From: Planctomycetota bacterium
Lineage (GTDB): Bacteria; Planctomycetota; UBA8108
Direction of reading: 5' to 3'
Length of the DNA: 8,715 nucleotides
Assembly (NCBI GenBank): GCA_002695115.1
Contig: NZOA01000056.1
Location: forward strand, 8,109-16,823
The notes beneath the pieces were generated by a model. The model ran no database searches, was not told the origin of the DNA, and worked only from the letters and a program-made list of their open reading frames with translations. Made by a program: the position numbers and the translations under genes. The stretch's first letter is position 1, and every line of letters starts with the position of its first letter. Shown here piece after piece: positions 1 to 8,062 of this stretch.

Positions 1-1413
1 CAGATCGTAACCATCCACAGCAGCAAGGGCCTGCAGTACCCCATCGTCTTCTGCCCCTACACCTCCTACGGCCCGCCCCTCCACCAGGCTGACAGGGATT
101 TTCTCGTCTACCACGACAAGAACGAAGGCAACCAGCTCAAGCTGAACATCTCTCCACAGGAGGAAGACCCGGGTCTCGAGATGGTGTGGAAAGAGCTCTA
201 CGCTGAGGACCTGAGATTGCTGTACGTGGCGCTCACCAGGGCAAGAAACCACTGCACTATTTTCTGGGGGGCGTTTCCACGCTACCACGATTCGGCGCTC
301 GCCTGGCTCCTGGGGCTGGAATCCAGGACGGACTCCGCACTTCGGGCGGCTGCCGTGAAACTCTGTGAAAAATCACCCGAGAGCATCCGGCTGCTTGAAG
401 AAGATACCGGCTATACCCCCCGCCGTCTTCCCAGGGAAGGCACGGGAGAATCCCTGTCCTGCAGAGTGGCCGAGAGGAGGCTGAGCCGATCCTGGAGGAC
501 CTCCAGCTACTCGGGGCTCACCTCGAAGAACCACTACGTCCATCCACACCAGCCCGCGGGACAGGATCACGATGACGGCGACAGCGAGGGCGCCGCGCAG
601 GATGAGCACGAGGCCGCCCTGGCGAAACCCATCCTGCTGAAAGGTTTCGGCGGCGGAGCCGTCGCTGGAAGCTGCATCCACTCGATCTACGAGCATCTCG
701 ACTTCTCCGATTCCGATCCCGCCCATCTCGAGGAGCTGACCGGAAAGTACCTCGACTCCTACGACCTGGATTCCGGTAACTGGCTGGCCGCGGTCTGTGA
801 GACGATTCGCGAAACGCTCAAAACTCCCCTTGATCCGGCGGTCAGCGGACTGGCCCTGGAGAAGATCGCAAAGGGACATCGTCTCGATGAGATGCAGTTC
901 CTCTTTCCCGTCTCCCAGGACATTGAAGGACGGGGACTCGGAGGCGCCCTGGACCCGGCCAGGCTGGCGGAGACTTTCTCCTCGGTGAATTCGGAGATGG
1001 TGCCCCCTGTCTACCCGGACATGCTCGCGGCGCTGGATTTCCAGCACCTGCGCGGCTTCCTCACAGGCTTCATTGACCTGACCTTCGTCCACAACGGCAG
1101 GTGGTACATCATCGACTACAAATCGAACCATCTCGGCGAGAGGATGGGCGACTACCAGGAGGAAAACATCACCGAGACCATGATGTCGCACCACTATATT
1201 CTCCAATACCACATCTACACGGTCGCGCTGCATCGATACCTGCGGAGCCGGCTTCCGGACTACGATTACGAAGAGCACTTCGGCGGGGTCTATTACCTCT
1301 TCATCAAGGGTATGAAGGAAAATCTCGGCCCCGGAAACGGCATCTTCAGGGACAGGCCGCCGCGCGCGCTCACCGAGGGCCTGTCTTCGATATTCGAAGG
1401 AGTGAAAGCATGA
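1..1413 (+). CDS. recB: RecB, C-terminal part (exodeoxyribonuclease V beta subunit), 5' truncated by window edge
   Basis: This is the last 470 residues of the 3'-5' helicase/nuclease subunit of RecBCD, which unwinds and degrades broken duplex DNA and prepares ends for RecA. The reading frame is open from base 1, so the gene starts upstream. Residues below count from the window edge. UvrD-type motif V lies at 4-11 (TIHSSKGL) and motif VI at 73-82 (LLYVALTRAR). An acidic low-complexity stretch around 183-207 matches the tether between helicase and nuclease in RecB proteins. The nuclease domain follows: GSCIHSIYE with H227, GFIDL with D359, DYKSN with D372 and K374, then LQY at 401-403. These match the E. 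coli catalytic set H956, D1067, D1080 and K1082, so the nuclease looks active. The stop overlaps the recD start. AddA is the main alternative, but the adjacent RecD favours RecB. Confidence 0.93.
   Translation, partial: QIVTIHSSKGLQYPIVFCPYTSYGPPLHQADRDFLVYHDKNEGNQLKLNISPQEEDPGLEMVWKELYAEDLRLLYVALTRARNHCTIFWGAFPRYHDSALAWLLGLESRTDSALRAAAVKLCEKSPESIRLLEEDTGYTPRRLPREGTGESLSCRVAERRLSRSWRTSSYSGLTSKNHYVHPHQPAGQDHDDGDSEGAAQDEHEAALAKPILLKGFGGGAVAGSCIHSIYEHLDFSDSDPAHLEELTGKYLDSYDLDSGNWLAAVCETIRETLKTPLDPAVSGLALEKIAKGHRLDEMQFLFPVSQDIEGRGLGGALDPARLAETFSSVNSEMVPPVYPDMLAALDFQHLRGFLTGFIDLTFVHNGRWYIIDYKSNHLGERMGDYQEENITETMMSHHYILQYHIYTVALHRYLRSRLPDYDYEEHFGGVYYLFIKGMKENLGPGNGIFRDRPPRALTEGLSSIFEGVKA
1397..1402 (+). 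promoter_or_regulatory. Shine-Dalgarno of recD
   Basis: AAGGAG lies seven bases before the ATG at 1410, inside the last codons of recB. It fixes the recD start at the ATGA overlap and implies translational coupling between the two subunits. Confidence 0.8.
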
Positions 1414-3271
1414 GCGCCATTCCATCGATCAGAGAGCTCTTCGAGGCCGGCTACCTCTCGAGCCTTGACTACCACCTTGCCGAGGCGCTGGAACGCATCG
1501 CGGGAGAGGAAGATCCTCTCATCGCCCTCGCCACGGCGGTCGCCTGCAGGGCGACCACGAATGGGCATGTCTGCGCGGATCTCGAATCGCTCGTATCCAC
1601 CTCCCTCCTCGACGGCAGCGGGGACCCCATCCCCGGCGCCTCCTGGCCGGACCTGGCAAGGTGGCTGCCGGCCCTGCGCGAAAGCCGTCTGGTCACAGAC
1701 GGAGACAGCCTCTCTCCACTCGTCCTCGAAAACGACCAGCGTCTCTACCTCGGAAGGTATTGGGATCTCCAGCGCCGGCTGGTCGGCGAGATCGAGGCGA
1801 GGCTCGCGCTGCCGCCGGATTCACCAGACGAAGGGGTCCTGCGCCAGGGCATCGAGAGGTTGTTTGCCCCCGGCGCAGACGAGCCGGACTGGCAGAAAGC
1901 GGCCGCCGTGGCCGCCCTGCGGAACAACTTCACCGTGATCTCGGGCGGCCCCGGTACGGGAAAGACGACGACGATCGTCAAGATCCTCGTGCTGCTCTTC
2001 GAGCAAGCTCTGAACGCGGGCTCCCCCCCCTGCTCATCGATCTCCTCGCGCCAACGGGTAAGGCCGCGGCCCGCCTTGAAGAATCCGTTCGCACGGCTGG
2101 ATCCGGGCTGGAGCTCCCGGAAGAAACCAGGCGACTCATCCAGCTCGCCGGCGCGACCCTGCATCGCCGGCTGGGCTACAGCAGGCGCGGATTCGGTTCC
2201 TTCCGCCATGGCAAGGACAACCCCCTCGGATCCGATGTCGTGATCGTCGACGAGGCCTCCATGATCGACCTGTCCATGATGACAAGGTTATTCGAGGCGG
2301 TCCCGCGAAGCTCACGCCTGATCCTCATCGGGGATGAACACCAGCTCGCCTCGGTGGAGGCCGGGGCCATCCTCGGCGACATCTGCGACTCCGGCCGCAG
2401 GAGCGGCTGGTCTCCTTCCTTCCTGGAAAAGCTCGAAGCCCTCACAGGCTCGACCTACCACCAGGCCTCATCAAAAGAGGAGTCCCCGCTCGCCGACTGC
2501 ATCGTCGAGCTCCAGAGGAGCTACCGGTTCGATGATTCCAGCGGCATCGGAAAATTCGCCCGCCTGGTCCGAGATGGGGAAGCCGCGAAGGCTGTCGAAT
2601 GTCTCCAGGCTGCCGAGCACGAAGACATCTCCCAGCTCACCGCCAAGGAGCCCGGGGGGATCGAGGAGTCCACCCGGGAGATCATTCTCGAAGCGTACGA
2701 AGGCTACCTCAAACAGGCCGATCCGGTTCTCAGAATGGAGGCTTTCAACAGCTTCCGAATTCTCTGCGCGCACCGCCGGGGCCCGCACGGAGTGAGCAAC
2801 CTCAACCGGCTCGTGGAGACTGCGCTCGAGGGCGCCGGCCTGCTGACCCGCGAAGGATGGTGGTACCACGGGCGTCCCATCCTCATCACCCGCAACGACT
2901 ACCAGCTGGATCTCTTCAACGGAGATACGGGATTGATCGTCCGAGACGAAGAACGGGATGGAGCGCTCCGGGCCCAATTCATAGACCCCGAGGGCAGGAT
3001 CCGCAGCTTCGCTCCAGCTAGACTCCCGCCGCACGAAACGGCTTACGCGATGACCATTCACAAGAGCCAGGGTTCTGAATTCGACCGGGTTTTCGTCGTC
3101 CTCCCGAACGGTCCGTCCCTGATCCTCTCGCGTGAGCTGATCTATACGGCCATCACGCGGGCAAAGAAGAAGGTCATCCTCCTCGGTGATGAAGACACGA
3201 TCACGGCTGGCATCGAGAAAAAAATAGAGCGCGCCTCGGGCCTTCGAAGGGCCCTCTGGGGTGAAGGGTAG
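1410..3271 (+). CDS. recD: RecD, exodeoxyribonuclease V alpha subunit, interrupted by a frame change at a C8 run
   Basis: RecD is the SF1B 5'-3' helicase subunit of RecBCD. The ATG at 1410 overlaps the recB stop and has a strong Shine-Dalgarno. The first frame encodes the N-terminal RecB-contact region and Walker A (GGPGTGKTTT, K185), then loses homology at C8 (2023-2030). Moving back one base there continues directly with motif Ia (LLAPTGKAAARL), Walker B (VDEAS, D281/E282), motif III (GDEHQLASVEAGAI), motif IV (LQRSYRF), motif V (TIHKSQGSEFD, 549-559) and motif VI (LIYTAITRAKKKV), ending at TAG 3269-3271. The joined product is 620 residues, close to the 608 of E. coli RecD. Without the shift, translation stops at 2243 after 277 residues with only motif I. 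A missing C from sequencing or assembly is the likeliest cause; a real mutation or programmed -1 frameshifting is possible. RecD2 is unlikely given the length and operon position. Confidence 0.9.
2023..2030 (+). other. C8 homopolymer where the recD reading frame shifts by -1
   Basis: Upstream codons read GGC TCC CCC CCC in the recD start frame. RecD homology resumes with CTG at 2030, which reuses the last C. The layout fits a C CCC CCC slippery heptamer with correct phasing, and equally a run that should have nine C. I see no convincing Shine-Dalgarno-like stimulator upstream and no strong stem-loop just downstream, apart from a GC-rich palindrome (GGCCGCGGCC) about 30 bases on. Confidence 0.85.
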
Positions 3272-3386
3272 CGTTCAGCTCCGTGGGACTTCAGCCCCAT
3301 TCCGCGCTGGCTGGACTGTCGCCTCCGGCGGATTCATACGGTAGTATTAACCGTTGGTTTGAGCCTTGCCGAAATCGCCTAAAAAC

Positions 3387-3413
3387 GCCGTTTCAGGCCG
3401 TTTCAGCCGTTTC
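3387..3413 (+). repeat. Short tandem repeat of GCCGTTTCAG
   Basis: GCCGTTTCAG occurs twice head-to-tail (3387-3396 and 3397-3406), followed by a partial third unit CCGTTTC (3407-3413). It lies about 70 to 95 bases before the CotH-family start codon and runs into the hairpin that follows. It could be a repeated protein-binding site or simple slippage; nothing here decides between them. Confidence 0.6.
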
Positions 3414-3435
3414 TTTAATGTACTGAAGAACGGCT
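3405..3435 (+). other. Imperfect hairpin upstream of the CotH-family gene
   Basis: AGCCGT (3405-3410) pairs with ACGGCT (3430-3435) and TCTT (3412-3415) with AAGA (3426-3429). One T is bulged and the loop has ten bases. The trailing sequence is TTGG rather than a U-run, so it is a poor intrinsic terminator. A 5'-leader structure or a weak recBD terminator is possible. Confidence 0.3.
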
Positions 3436-3480
3436 TTGGAGGCGAAATCCCGCCCCGCCCGTTAAAATTGAAGCTTAATC

Positions 3481-6400
3481 ATGGGTCATCACTTCAACAA
3501 ACTCTCAATTCCATTCCTGCTGATCATTCTCGCCGTTACCCCGGCGACCTGGTCGCAGTCGGTACTCATCAGCGAATTCCTCGCCAGCAATGATGACGGC
3601 CTCGCGGATGAGGATGGCGATTTCGAGGACTGGATCGAGCTCTACAACCAGGGAGATATCGCCATCAATCTCGCTGGCTGGTACCTCAGCGATGACCCCG
3701 AAGACCTCGCGCGGTGGCGGTTCCCATCCGTAGAGCTGCCGGCCGGCGGCTACCTCGTCCTTTTCGCATCGGGAAAGAACCGCCGGGACCCCACGGCGAA
3801 TCTGCATACCAACTTCAAGCTCTCCTCCAGCGGAGAATACCTCGCCCTCAGCCGCCCGGATGCGACAACCGTCGAGCACGCCTACTCGCCGCTCTTTCCC
3901 CGCCAGCGCGAAGACATCTCCTACGGGCTTCCAATGGGGACAGCCGCCCTCATCGACGCCGAGAATCGGACACGCTACCTGGTCCCGGAAGATGATTCTC
4001 TCAGCGACAGCTGGACCGCCAGGGATTTCGATGACTCGGAATGGGAAGAGGGCAGCTCGCATACGGGCTACGACGAGCGGCCCGCGGCGGACAATAGCGC
4101 CATCCCGGTGGCGAATTGGAGCTTCGATGACGATGTCCTCGACCAATCCGGAAACGGGCGACACGGAGAGGTCGTCGGCGCCCTCTTCGACGACGACGTA
4201 CCGGCAGCGGTCGGCTCAGGCAGGTCACTTCGTTTCGATGGACAGACGGACCAGCTCATCGTCAGGGGCTACAACGGGATCACCGCCGGACAGCCTCGCA
4301 CCCTCGCCGCCTGGATCAAGACCACCCAGCGAGGCGGCGTCATAGCTGCGTGGGGATCCAGCCGGCCGGGCAACAACTGGCTCTTCCGGGTCGAGAATAC
4401 CAACGGTGCACGCGGCGCTATTGGCGTCGATATCGAGCGGGGCTACTTTGTCGGCAACCGCAACGTTGCCGATGGCCGCTGGCACCACGTTGCGGTCGTC
4501 CTGCCCAATGATACTTCATCCAACACCCTGGACCTCCACATCTATGTCGATGGACAGCTCGACGCCGGCAGACCCGGCGGCCCCAACCCCAGCGCATCGA
4601 GAGCACGTGCCATCGATACGGGCTTCGCGGGCAATGTTCTCATCGGCAGCGGCGCCACCAGCGACTACTTCTCGGGGCTCATCGATGAGGTCGGACTATG
4701 GGACGAGGCCCTCACCGCGGAGCAGATCAGCGCCCTGGCCGGAGGAACTTCCGCAGGCGAGCTCACCAGCTTCCACCCGCTCTTCGAGCTCGACCTCGAA
4801 GACCAGCTGCGCGGAGCAAACTCCTCGGTCTATCTCAGGCTTCCCTTCACCCTCGAGTCCCCGCTGGGAGGAAGCTCGCTGACCCTGCGAATGAAATACA
4901 ACGATGGCTACGTCGCCTGGCTCAACGGGATCGAGATCTCCAGGAGAAACGCCCCGGAGGCCGTCAGCTGGAATTCCAACGCCACCGCGGAGCGGCCCGA
5001 CCGCCTCTCGTTCAGCCTTGACGACGAACAGATCACAGGGAGGATCAACCTCCTGGAGATCGGTGAAAACGTCATCTGCTTCCAGGGACTCAACTCCGCG
5101 CCTGATGATCCTGATTTTCTCCTCGTTCCGGAGATCATCACCGCCGGGGCCTTCGTGGCAGAGCGGCGCTACTTCACCAGCCCGACTCCCGGAGCCGCCA
5201 ACACCGGGGGTTCACTCGATTTCGTCGAAGACGTGGTCATCAGCCACGAGCCCGGCTTCTACGATGAGCCCCTCGAGGTGGAGCTGGCCTGCGCCACGCC
5301 CGGCGCCCTGATCCGCTTTACCACCAACGGCAGCGCTCCCAGCCTGGACATCGGAGAGACCTACAGCCGCCCCCTTCTCGTCGATGACACGACTGTCCTG
5401 CGCGTAGGAGCCTTCAGGGAAGATTTCGAGTCTTCCTACATCGACACCAGGACCTATCTCTTCCTCGACACACCGGACGGCGGGGGCATCCTGCACCAGG
5501 AGGCCCGCCAGCCGGGCTATCCCACCTCCTGGGGAACCCTGAGAGCCGACTACGAGATGGACCAGCGGGTGGTCAGCAATGAGACCTCTCCGCACTACGA
5601 CGACAGGGTCAGCAGCGCCCTGCTCGCCATGCCGTCTCTCTCCATCGTCATGGACATCGACGATCTCTTCCACCCCGCCACCGGGATCTATTCCAACTCC
5701 CTGCGCTCCGGCGTCGAATGGGAGCGTCCCGCCTCGCTGGAGTTTATCTACCCTGATGGACGTGAGGGAATCCAGATCAACTGTGGATTCCGCATGCAGG
5801 GCGGAGCCAGTCGCCAGCCCACACGACCCAAGCATAATATGCGCCTGATGTTCAAAAAGCTCTACGGGCCCGGCAAGCTCAAGTTCCCCGTCTTCGAGGA
5901 TTCGCCGGTGGAGAGCTTCGACACGATCGTCCTGCGCGGCGGCAATGGAGATTCCTGGTTCCACCCCAGCGCCACCCAGCGTACCCGCGCCCAGTACATC
6001 CGCGACCAGTGGTGCCGTGATGCCCAGCTGGCCATGGGACAACTGAGCGCCCACCAGAACTACATGCACCTCTATATCAATGGCCTCTATTGGGGACTCT
6101 ACCACCTCATCGAACGTCCAAGCGCTCCCTTCCTGGCCGCCCACCTCGGCGGCGACCGCGAGGAGTACGACGCCCTCAATGTCGGCGAACCCGTCGATGG
6201 CGACCTGCGGGCCTGGAATACCATGATGCAGATCGCCGAGGGCGGCATGAGCACCCCGGAGGCCTGGGAAGAGATCCAGCAATACCTCGATGTACCCAAT
6301 CTCGTTGACTGGCTGATCCTGAACTTCTATGTCGGCAACGTGGACTGGGACCACAACAATTGGTACGCGGGCCGCCGACGCCGGCCGGGAGAAGGCTATA

Positions 6401-7863
6401 AATTCTTCTGCTGGGACGCGGAGCGCACCTTCTGGAACCTGAACGAAAACCGCACGGGCTTGAGCAACGTCAACCGCCCGACCCGCCTGCATCAGCGCCT
6501 GCTCGATAACGACGAATACCGAACTCTCTTCCGCGACCGAGTGCAGCGCCATTTCTTCGCCGATGGGGTCCTCACCGCGCAGGCGGCGCGGGCGAGATGG
6601 GACGCCTTCGCGGAGCACATAGAGCTGGCTCTCGCCGCCGAGACCGCTCGCTGGGGTGATGATAAGAGAGCGAACGATCCCTACAATACCCGCCAGGAGT
6701 GGGCCACGGAGCTGAACTGGTTCCGCCGCACCTACTTTCCAAGGCGAACATCCCTCGTCTACGCCCAGCTTGCCCAGCGGGGACTCGCCCGCAGCGCGAT
6801 CGACCCCCCTGTTATTACGCCGGAAGACGGCAGGATTCCTCCCGGCGGAGGCGGGCTGGAGATCAACATGGCAGCCACGGTCGGCAGCATCTACTACACC
6901 CTTGACGGAAGCGACCCAAGACTCGAGGGAGATCGCGTGGCCGCATCTGCCACCAGGTTCACCGAACCGTTCAACCTCCCGAGGAGCTCCGAGCTCCGGG
7001 CACGGACACTGCGAAGAGGCGAATGGAGTAACCTCATCGAAAGATCCTTCGCCACCGATGTGTCGGCCCTGCGAATCAGCGAGATCATGTACAATCCGCG
7101 GCCCCCGGATGAAGACAGCCCCCTGAGCCAGCAGGATCTCGAGTTCATCGAGCTGGTCAATACCTCCGAAGATTCACTGGACCTGACCGGGGTGCGCTTT
7201 ACCGCCGGGATCGAGTTCGACTTCACATCCTCGGGCGTACTCGACCTGGGGCCGGAGGCGTTCGTGGTTATCGTCAAGGATCTCGATGCCTTCGCGGAAC
7301 GCTACGACGTCGCCCGCATCCTCATCGCCGGAGAGTACCGCGGCAACCTGGCGAACGCCGGAGAGGCGCTCGAGATCCAGGACGCTCTCGGGGCAACTAT
7401 CGCTTCCTTCAGCTATAGCGATCGGTGGGAACCGGGAACAGATGGACAAGGCTTCTCGCTCGAGCTCGGCGACCTGGAGGTCTCCCCCGAGGCGCTCGGC
7501 TCTCCCGAGAGCTGGCGTGAGAGCGGCGTGCGGGATGGAACTCCCGGTTTCGGCGAGACCCCCGCTCCCGATGGCGGCCTGCAAAAACCCGGAGACACCA
7601 ACCAGGACGGGCGGGTAGATCTCTCCGATGCGGTCAGCCTGCTCGGGCATCTCTTCCTCGGCACCCCGGACCGTCTTCCGTGCCAGGACGGGGAGGTCTC
7701 CGACCCGGCCAACAGGACCCTGCTCGACCTCAACGGCGACAGCGGCGTAGATCTCGCAGATGGGATTCACCTCCTCATCTATCTCTTCCAGGGCGGTCCC
7801 CAACCTGCCGCGGGTACCGAGTGTATCCGGATCGAAGGCTGCCCGCAGAGCTGCGGCGAATGA
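3481..7863 (+). CDS. Exported CotH-family multidomain protein with lamin-tail, LamG, chitobiase-C-like and dockerin-like domains
   Basis: This 1460-residue exported protein has unknown substrates. Residues 1-25 form a signal peptide with hydrophobic core 8-19. Domains then run: lamin-tail 28-150; galactose-binding-like strands 161-200; LamG/concanavalin-like 210-420 (AWIKT, WHHVAVV, IDEVGLWD); remainder of the galactose-binding-like fold 430-555 (YVRLPF-like YLRLPF, YNDGYVAWLNG); chitobiase-C/FN3-like 584-663; CotH about 717-1100; second chitobiase-C-like 1109-1193; second lamin-tail 1197-1345; dockerin-like 1371-1440; cysteine tail C1448, C1454, C1458. CotH signatures are RMQGGASR (771-778), NGLYWGLYHLIERP (867-880), DWDHNNWY (955-962) and FFCWDAERTF (975-984), with D979 and E981 where classical CotH has D-x-D. 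Spore-coat CotH proteins are atypical kinases; kinase activity here is inferred. Dockerin loops carry D1372/N1374/D1376/D1380/D1383 and D1416/N1418/D1420/D1424/D1427. No polyphosphate-polymerase-like partner gene, often seen beside CotH, is visible. Confidence 0.88.
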   Translation: MGHHFNKLSIPFLLIILAVTPATWSQSVLISEFLASNDDGLADEDGDFEDWIELYNQGDIAINLAGWYLSDDPEDLARWRFPSVELPAGGYLVLFASGKNRRDPTANLHTNFKLSSSGEYLALSRPDATTVEHAYSPLFPRQREDISYGLPMGTAALIDAENRTRYLVPEDDSLSDSWTARDFDDSEWEEGSSHTGYDERPAADNSAIPVANWSFDDDVLDQSGNGRHGEVVGALFDDDVPAAVGSGRSLRFDGQTDQLIVRGYNGITAGQPRTLAAWIKTTQRGGVIAAWGSSRPGNNWLFRVENTNGARGAIGVDIERGYFVGNRNVADGRWHHVAVVLPNDTSSNTLDLHIYVDGQLDAGRPGGPNPSASRARAIDTGFAGNVLIGSGATSDYFSGLIDEVGLWDEALTAEQISALAGGTSAGELTSFHPLFELDLEDQLRGANSSVYLRLPFTLESPLGGSSLTLRMKYNDGYVAWLNGIEISRRNAPEAVSWNSNATAERPDRLSFSLDDEQITGRINLLEIGENVICFQGLNSAPDDPDFLLVPEIITAGAFVAERRYFTSPTPGAANTGGSLDFVEDVVISHEPGFYDEPLEVELACATPGALIRFTTNGSAPSLDIGETYSRPLLVDDTTVLRVGAFREDFESSYIDTRTYLFLDTPDGGGILHQEARQPGYPTSWGTLRADYEMDQRVVSNETSPHYDDRVSSALLAMPSLSIVMDIDDLFHPATGIYSNSLRSGVEWERPASLEFIYPDGREGIQINCGFRMQGGASRQPTRPKHNMRLMFKKLYGPGKLKFPVFEDSPVESFDTIVLRGGNGDSWFHPSATQRTRAQYIRDQWCRDAQLAMGQLSAHQNYMHLYINGLYWGLYHLIERPSAPFLAAHLGGDREEYDALNVGEPVDGDLRAWNTMMQIAEGGMSTPEAWEEIQQYLDVPNLVDWLILNFYVGNVDWDHNNWYAGRRRRPGEGYKFFCWDAERTFWNLNENRTGLSNVNRPTRLHQRLLDNDEYRTLFRDRVQRHFFADGVLTAQAARARWDAFAEHIELALAAETARWGDDKRANDPYNTRQEWATELNWFRRTYFPRRTSLVYAQLAQRGLARSAIDPPVITPEDGRIPPGGGGLEINMAATVGSIYYTLDGSDPRLEGDRVAASATRFTEPFNLPRSSELRARTLRRGEWSNLIERSFATDVSALRISEIMYNPRPPDEDSPLSQQDLEFIELVNTSEDSLDLTGVRFTAGIEFDFTSSGVLDLGPEAFVVIVKDLDAFAERYDVARILIAGEYRGNLANAGEALEIQDALGATIASFSYSDRWEPGTDGQGFSLELGDLEVSPEALGSPESWRESGVRDGTPGFGETPAPDGGLQKPGDTNQDGRVDLSDAVSLLGHLFLGTPDRLPCQDGEVSDPANRTLLDLNGDSGVDLADGIHLLIYLFQGGPQPAAGTECIRIEGCPQSCGE

Positions 7864-7931
7864 CCATCCCCGTACGATGAAGTGGTCTCGAGCCGGAGTT
7901 CCCCGGCAATCCGCCGTTTCAAACCTATTGG

Positions 7932-7960
7932 TTGATTTACCCTTGCCCCGTCTGCATGAT
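7932..7960 (+). promoter_or_regulatory. Candidate sigma-70-type promoter for the DUF1800 gene
   Basis: TTGATT (7932-7937) and CATGAT (7955-7960) are separated by 17 bases, and each matches its consensus at four of six positions. Transcription would start near 7967, giving a leader of about 95 bases. The spacing is ideal but the boxes are only moderate, and promoter consensus in this lineage is uncertain. Confidence 0.3.
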
Positions 7961-8052
7961 GTAGAGAGCGTTGAGACCCGTATGTGAGCGTTCGTACGGA
8001 GTTGGCCGTGTGACTGTTTCACCGGTGGACGTTGAGCCATTTCATTAATCCT

Positions 8053-8056
8053 GGAG
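8053..8056 (+). promoter_or_regulatory. Shine-Dalgarno of the DUF1800 gene
   Basis: GGAG lies six bases before the ATG at 8063. It supports that start, which also leads directly into a signal-peptide-like N-terminus. Confidence 0.6.
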
Positions 8057-8062
8057 CCTTCG

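Larger units (their letters stand above)
3272..3480 (+). other. Intergenic region between recD and the CotH-family gene
   Basis: This 209-base stretch has no supported gene and is visibly more AT-rich towards its 3' end than the flanking coding DNA. It holds a weak 5-bp inverted repeat (ACGGT/ACCGT, 3338-3354), a tandem 10-mer and an imperfect hairpin. I found no textbook rho-independent terminator after recD and no convincing sigma-70 promoter. The closest boxes are TTGAGC at 3359 and TAAAAA at 3380 with only 15 bases between them, which is poor. The start at 3481 has only a weak GAAG (3470-3473) as a possible ribosome site. Confidence 0.7.
7864..8062 (+). other. Intergenic region between the CotH-family gene and the DUF1800 gene
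   Basis: This 199-base stretch has no supported gene. A short hairpin GCCGG-AGTTCC-CCGGC (7892-7907) follows the upstream stop but has no U-run, so terminator function is doubtful. Further on are a candidate promoter (7932-7960) and two copies of GAGCGTT (7966-7972 and 7986-7992) spaced exactly 20 bases. CGCCGTTTCA at 7912-7921 also occurs in the other intergenic region, at 3386-3395. Confidence 0.65.

Noticed and set aside
373..1425. Minus-strand open frame of 350 codons
   Set aside because: It is antisense to the RecB nuclease domain with its conserved catalytic residues; no domain is visible in the antisense product.
3241..3256. CCTTCGAAGG palindrome within GGGCCTTCGAAGGGCCC near the end of recD, considered as a terminator
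   Set aside because: It is inside the recD coding sequence, before the stop, and no T-run follows.
3338..3354. ACGGT-N7-ACCGT inverted repeat considered as an operator
   Set aside because: Only five paired bases with a mismatch on each side; such repeats are common by chance.
3366..3593. Small plus-strand frame of 75 codons spanning the leader and the start of the CotH-family gene
   Set aside because: It would start at TTG without a clear ribosome site. It overlaps the signal peptide and lamin-tail coding in another frame, and its N-terminal part is just translated tandem repeat.
5212..6618. Long open frame of 468 codons on the minus strand
   Set aside because: It lies wholly antisense to the CotH-family gene, whose domains are clear. 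Its translation shows no recognisable motif, and it fits the open antisense frames expected in GC-rich coding DNA.
7892..7907. GCCGG/CCGGC hairpin after the CotH-family stop, considered as an intrinsic terminator
   Set aside because: Only five base pairs and followed by AATCCGCC, with no U-tract; kept only as a note in the intergenic entry.
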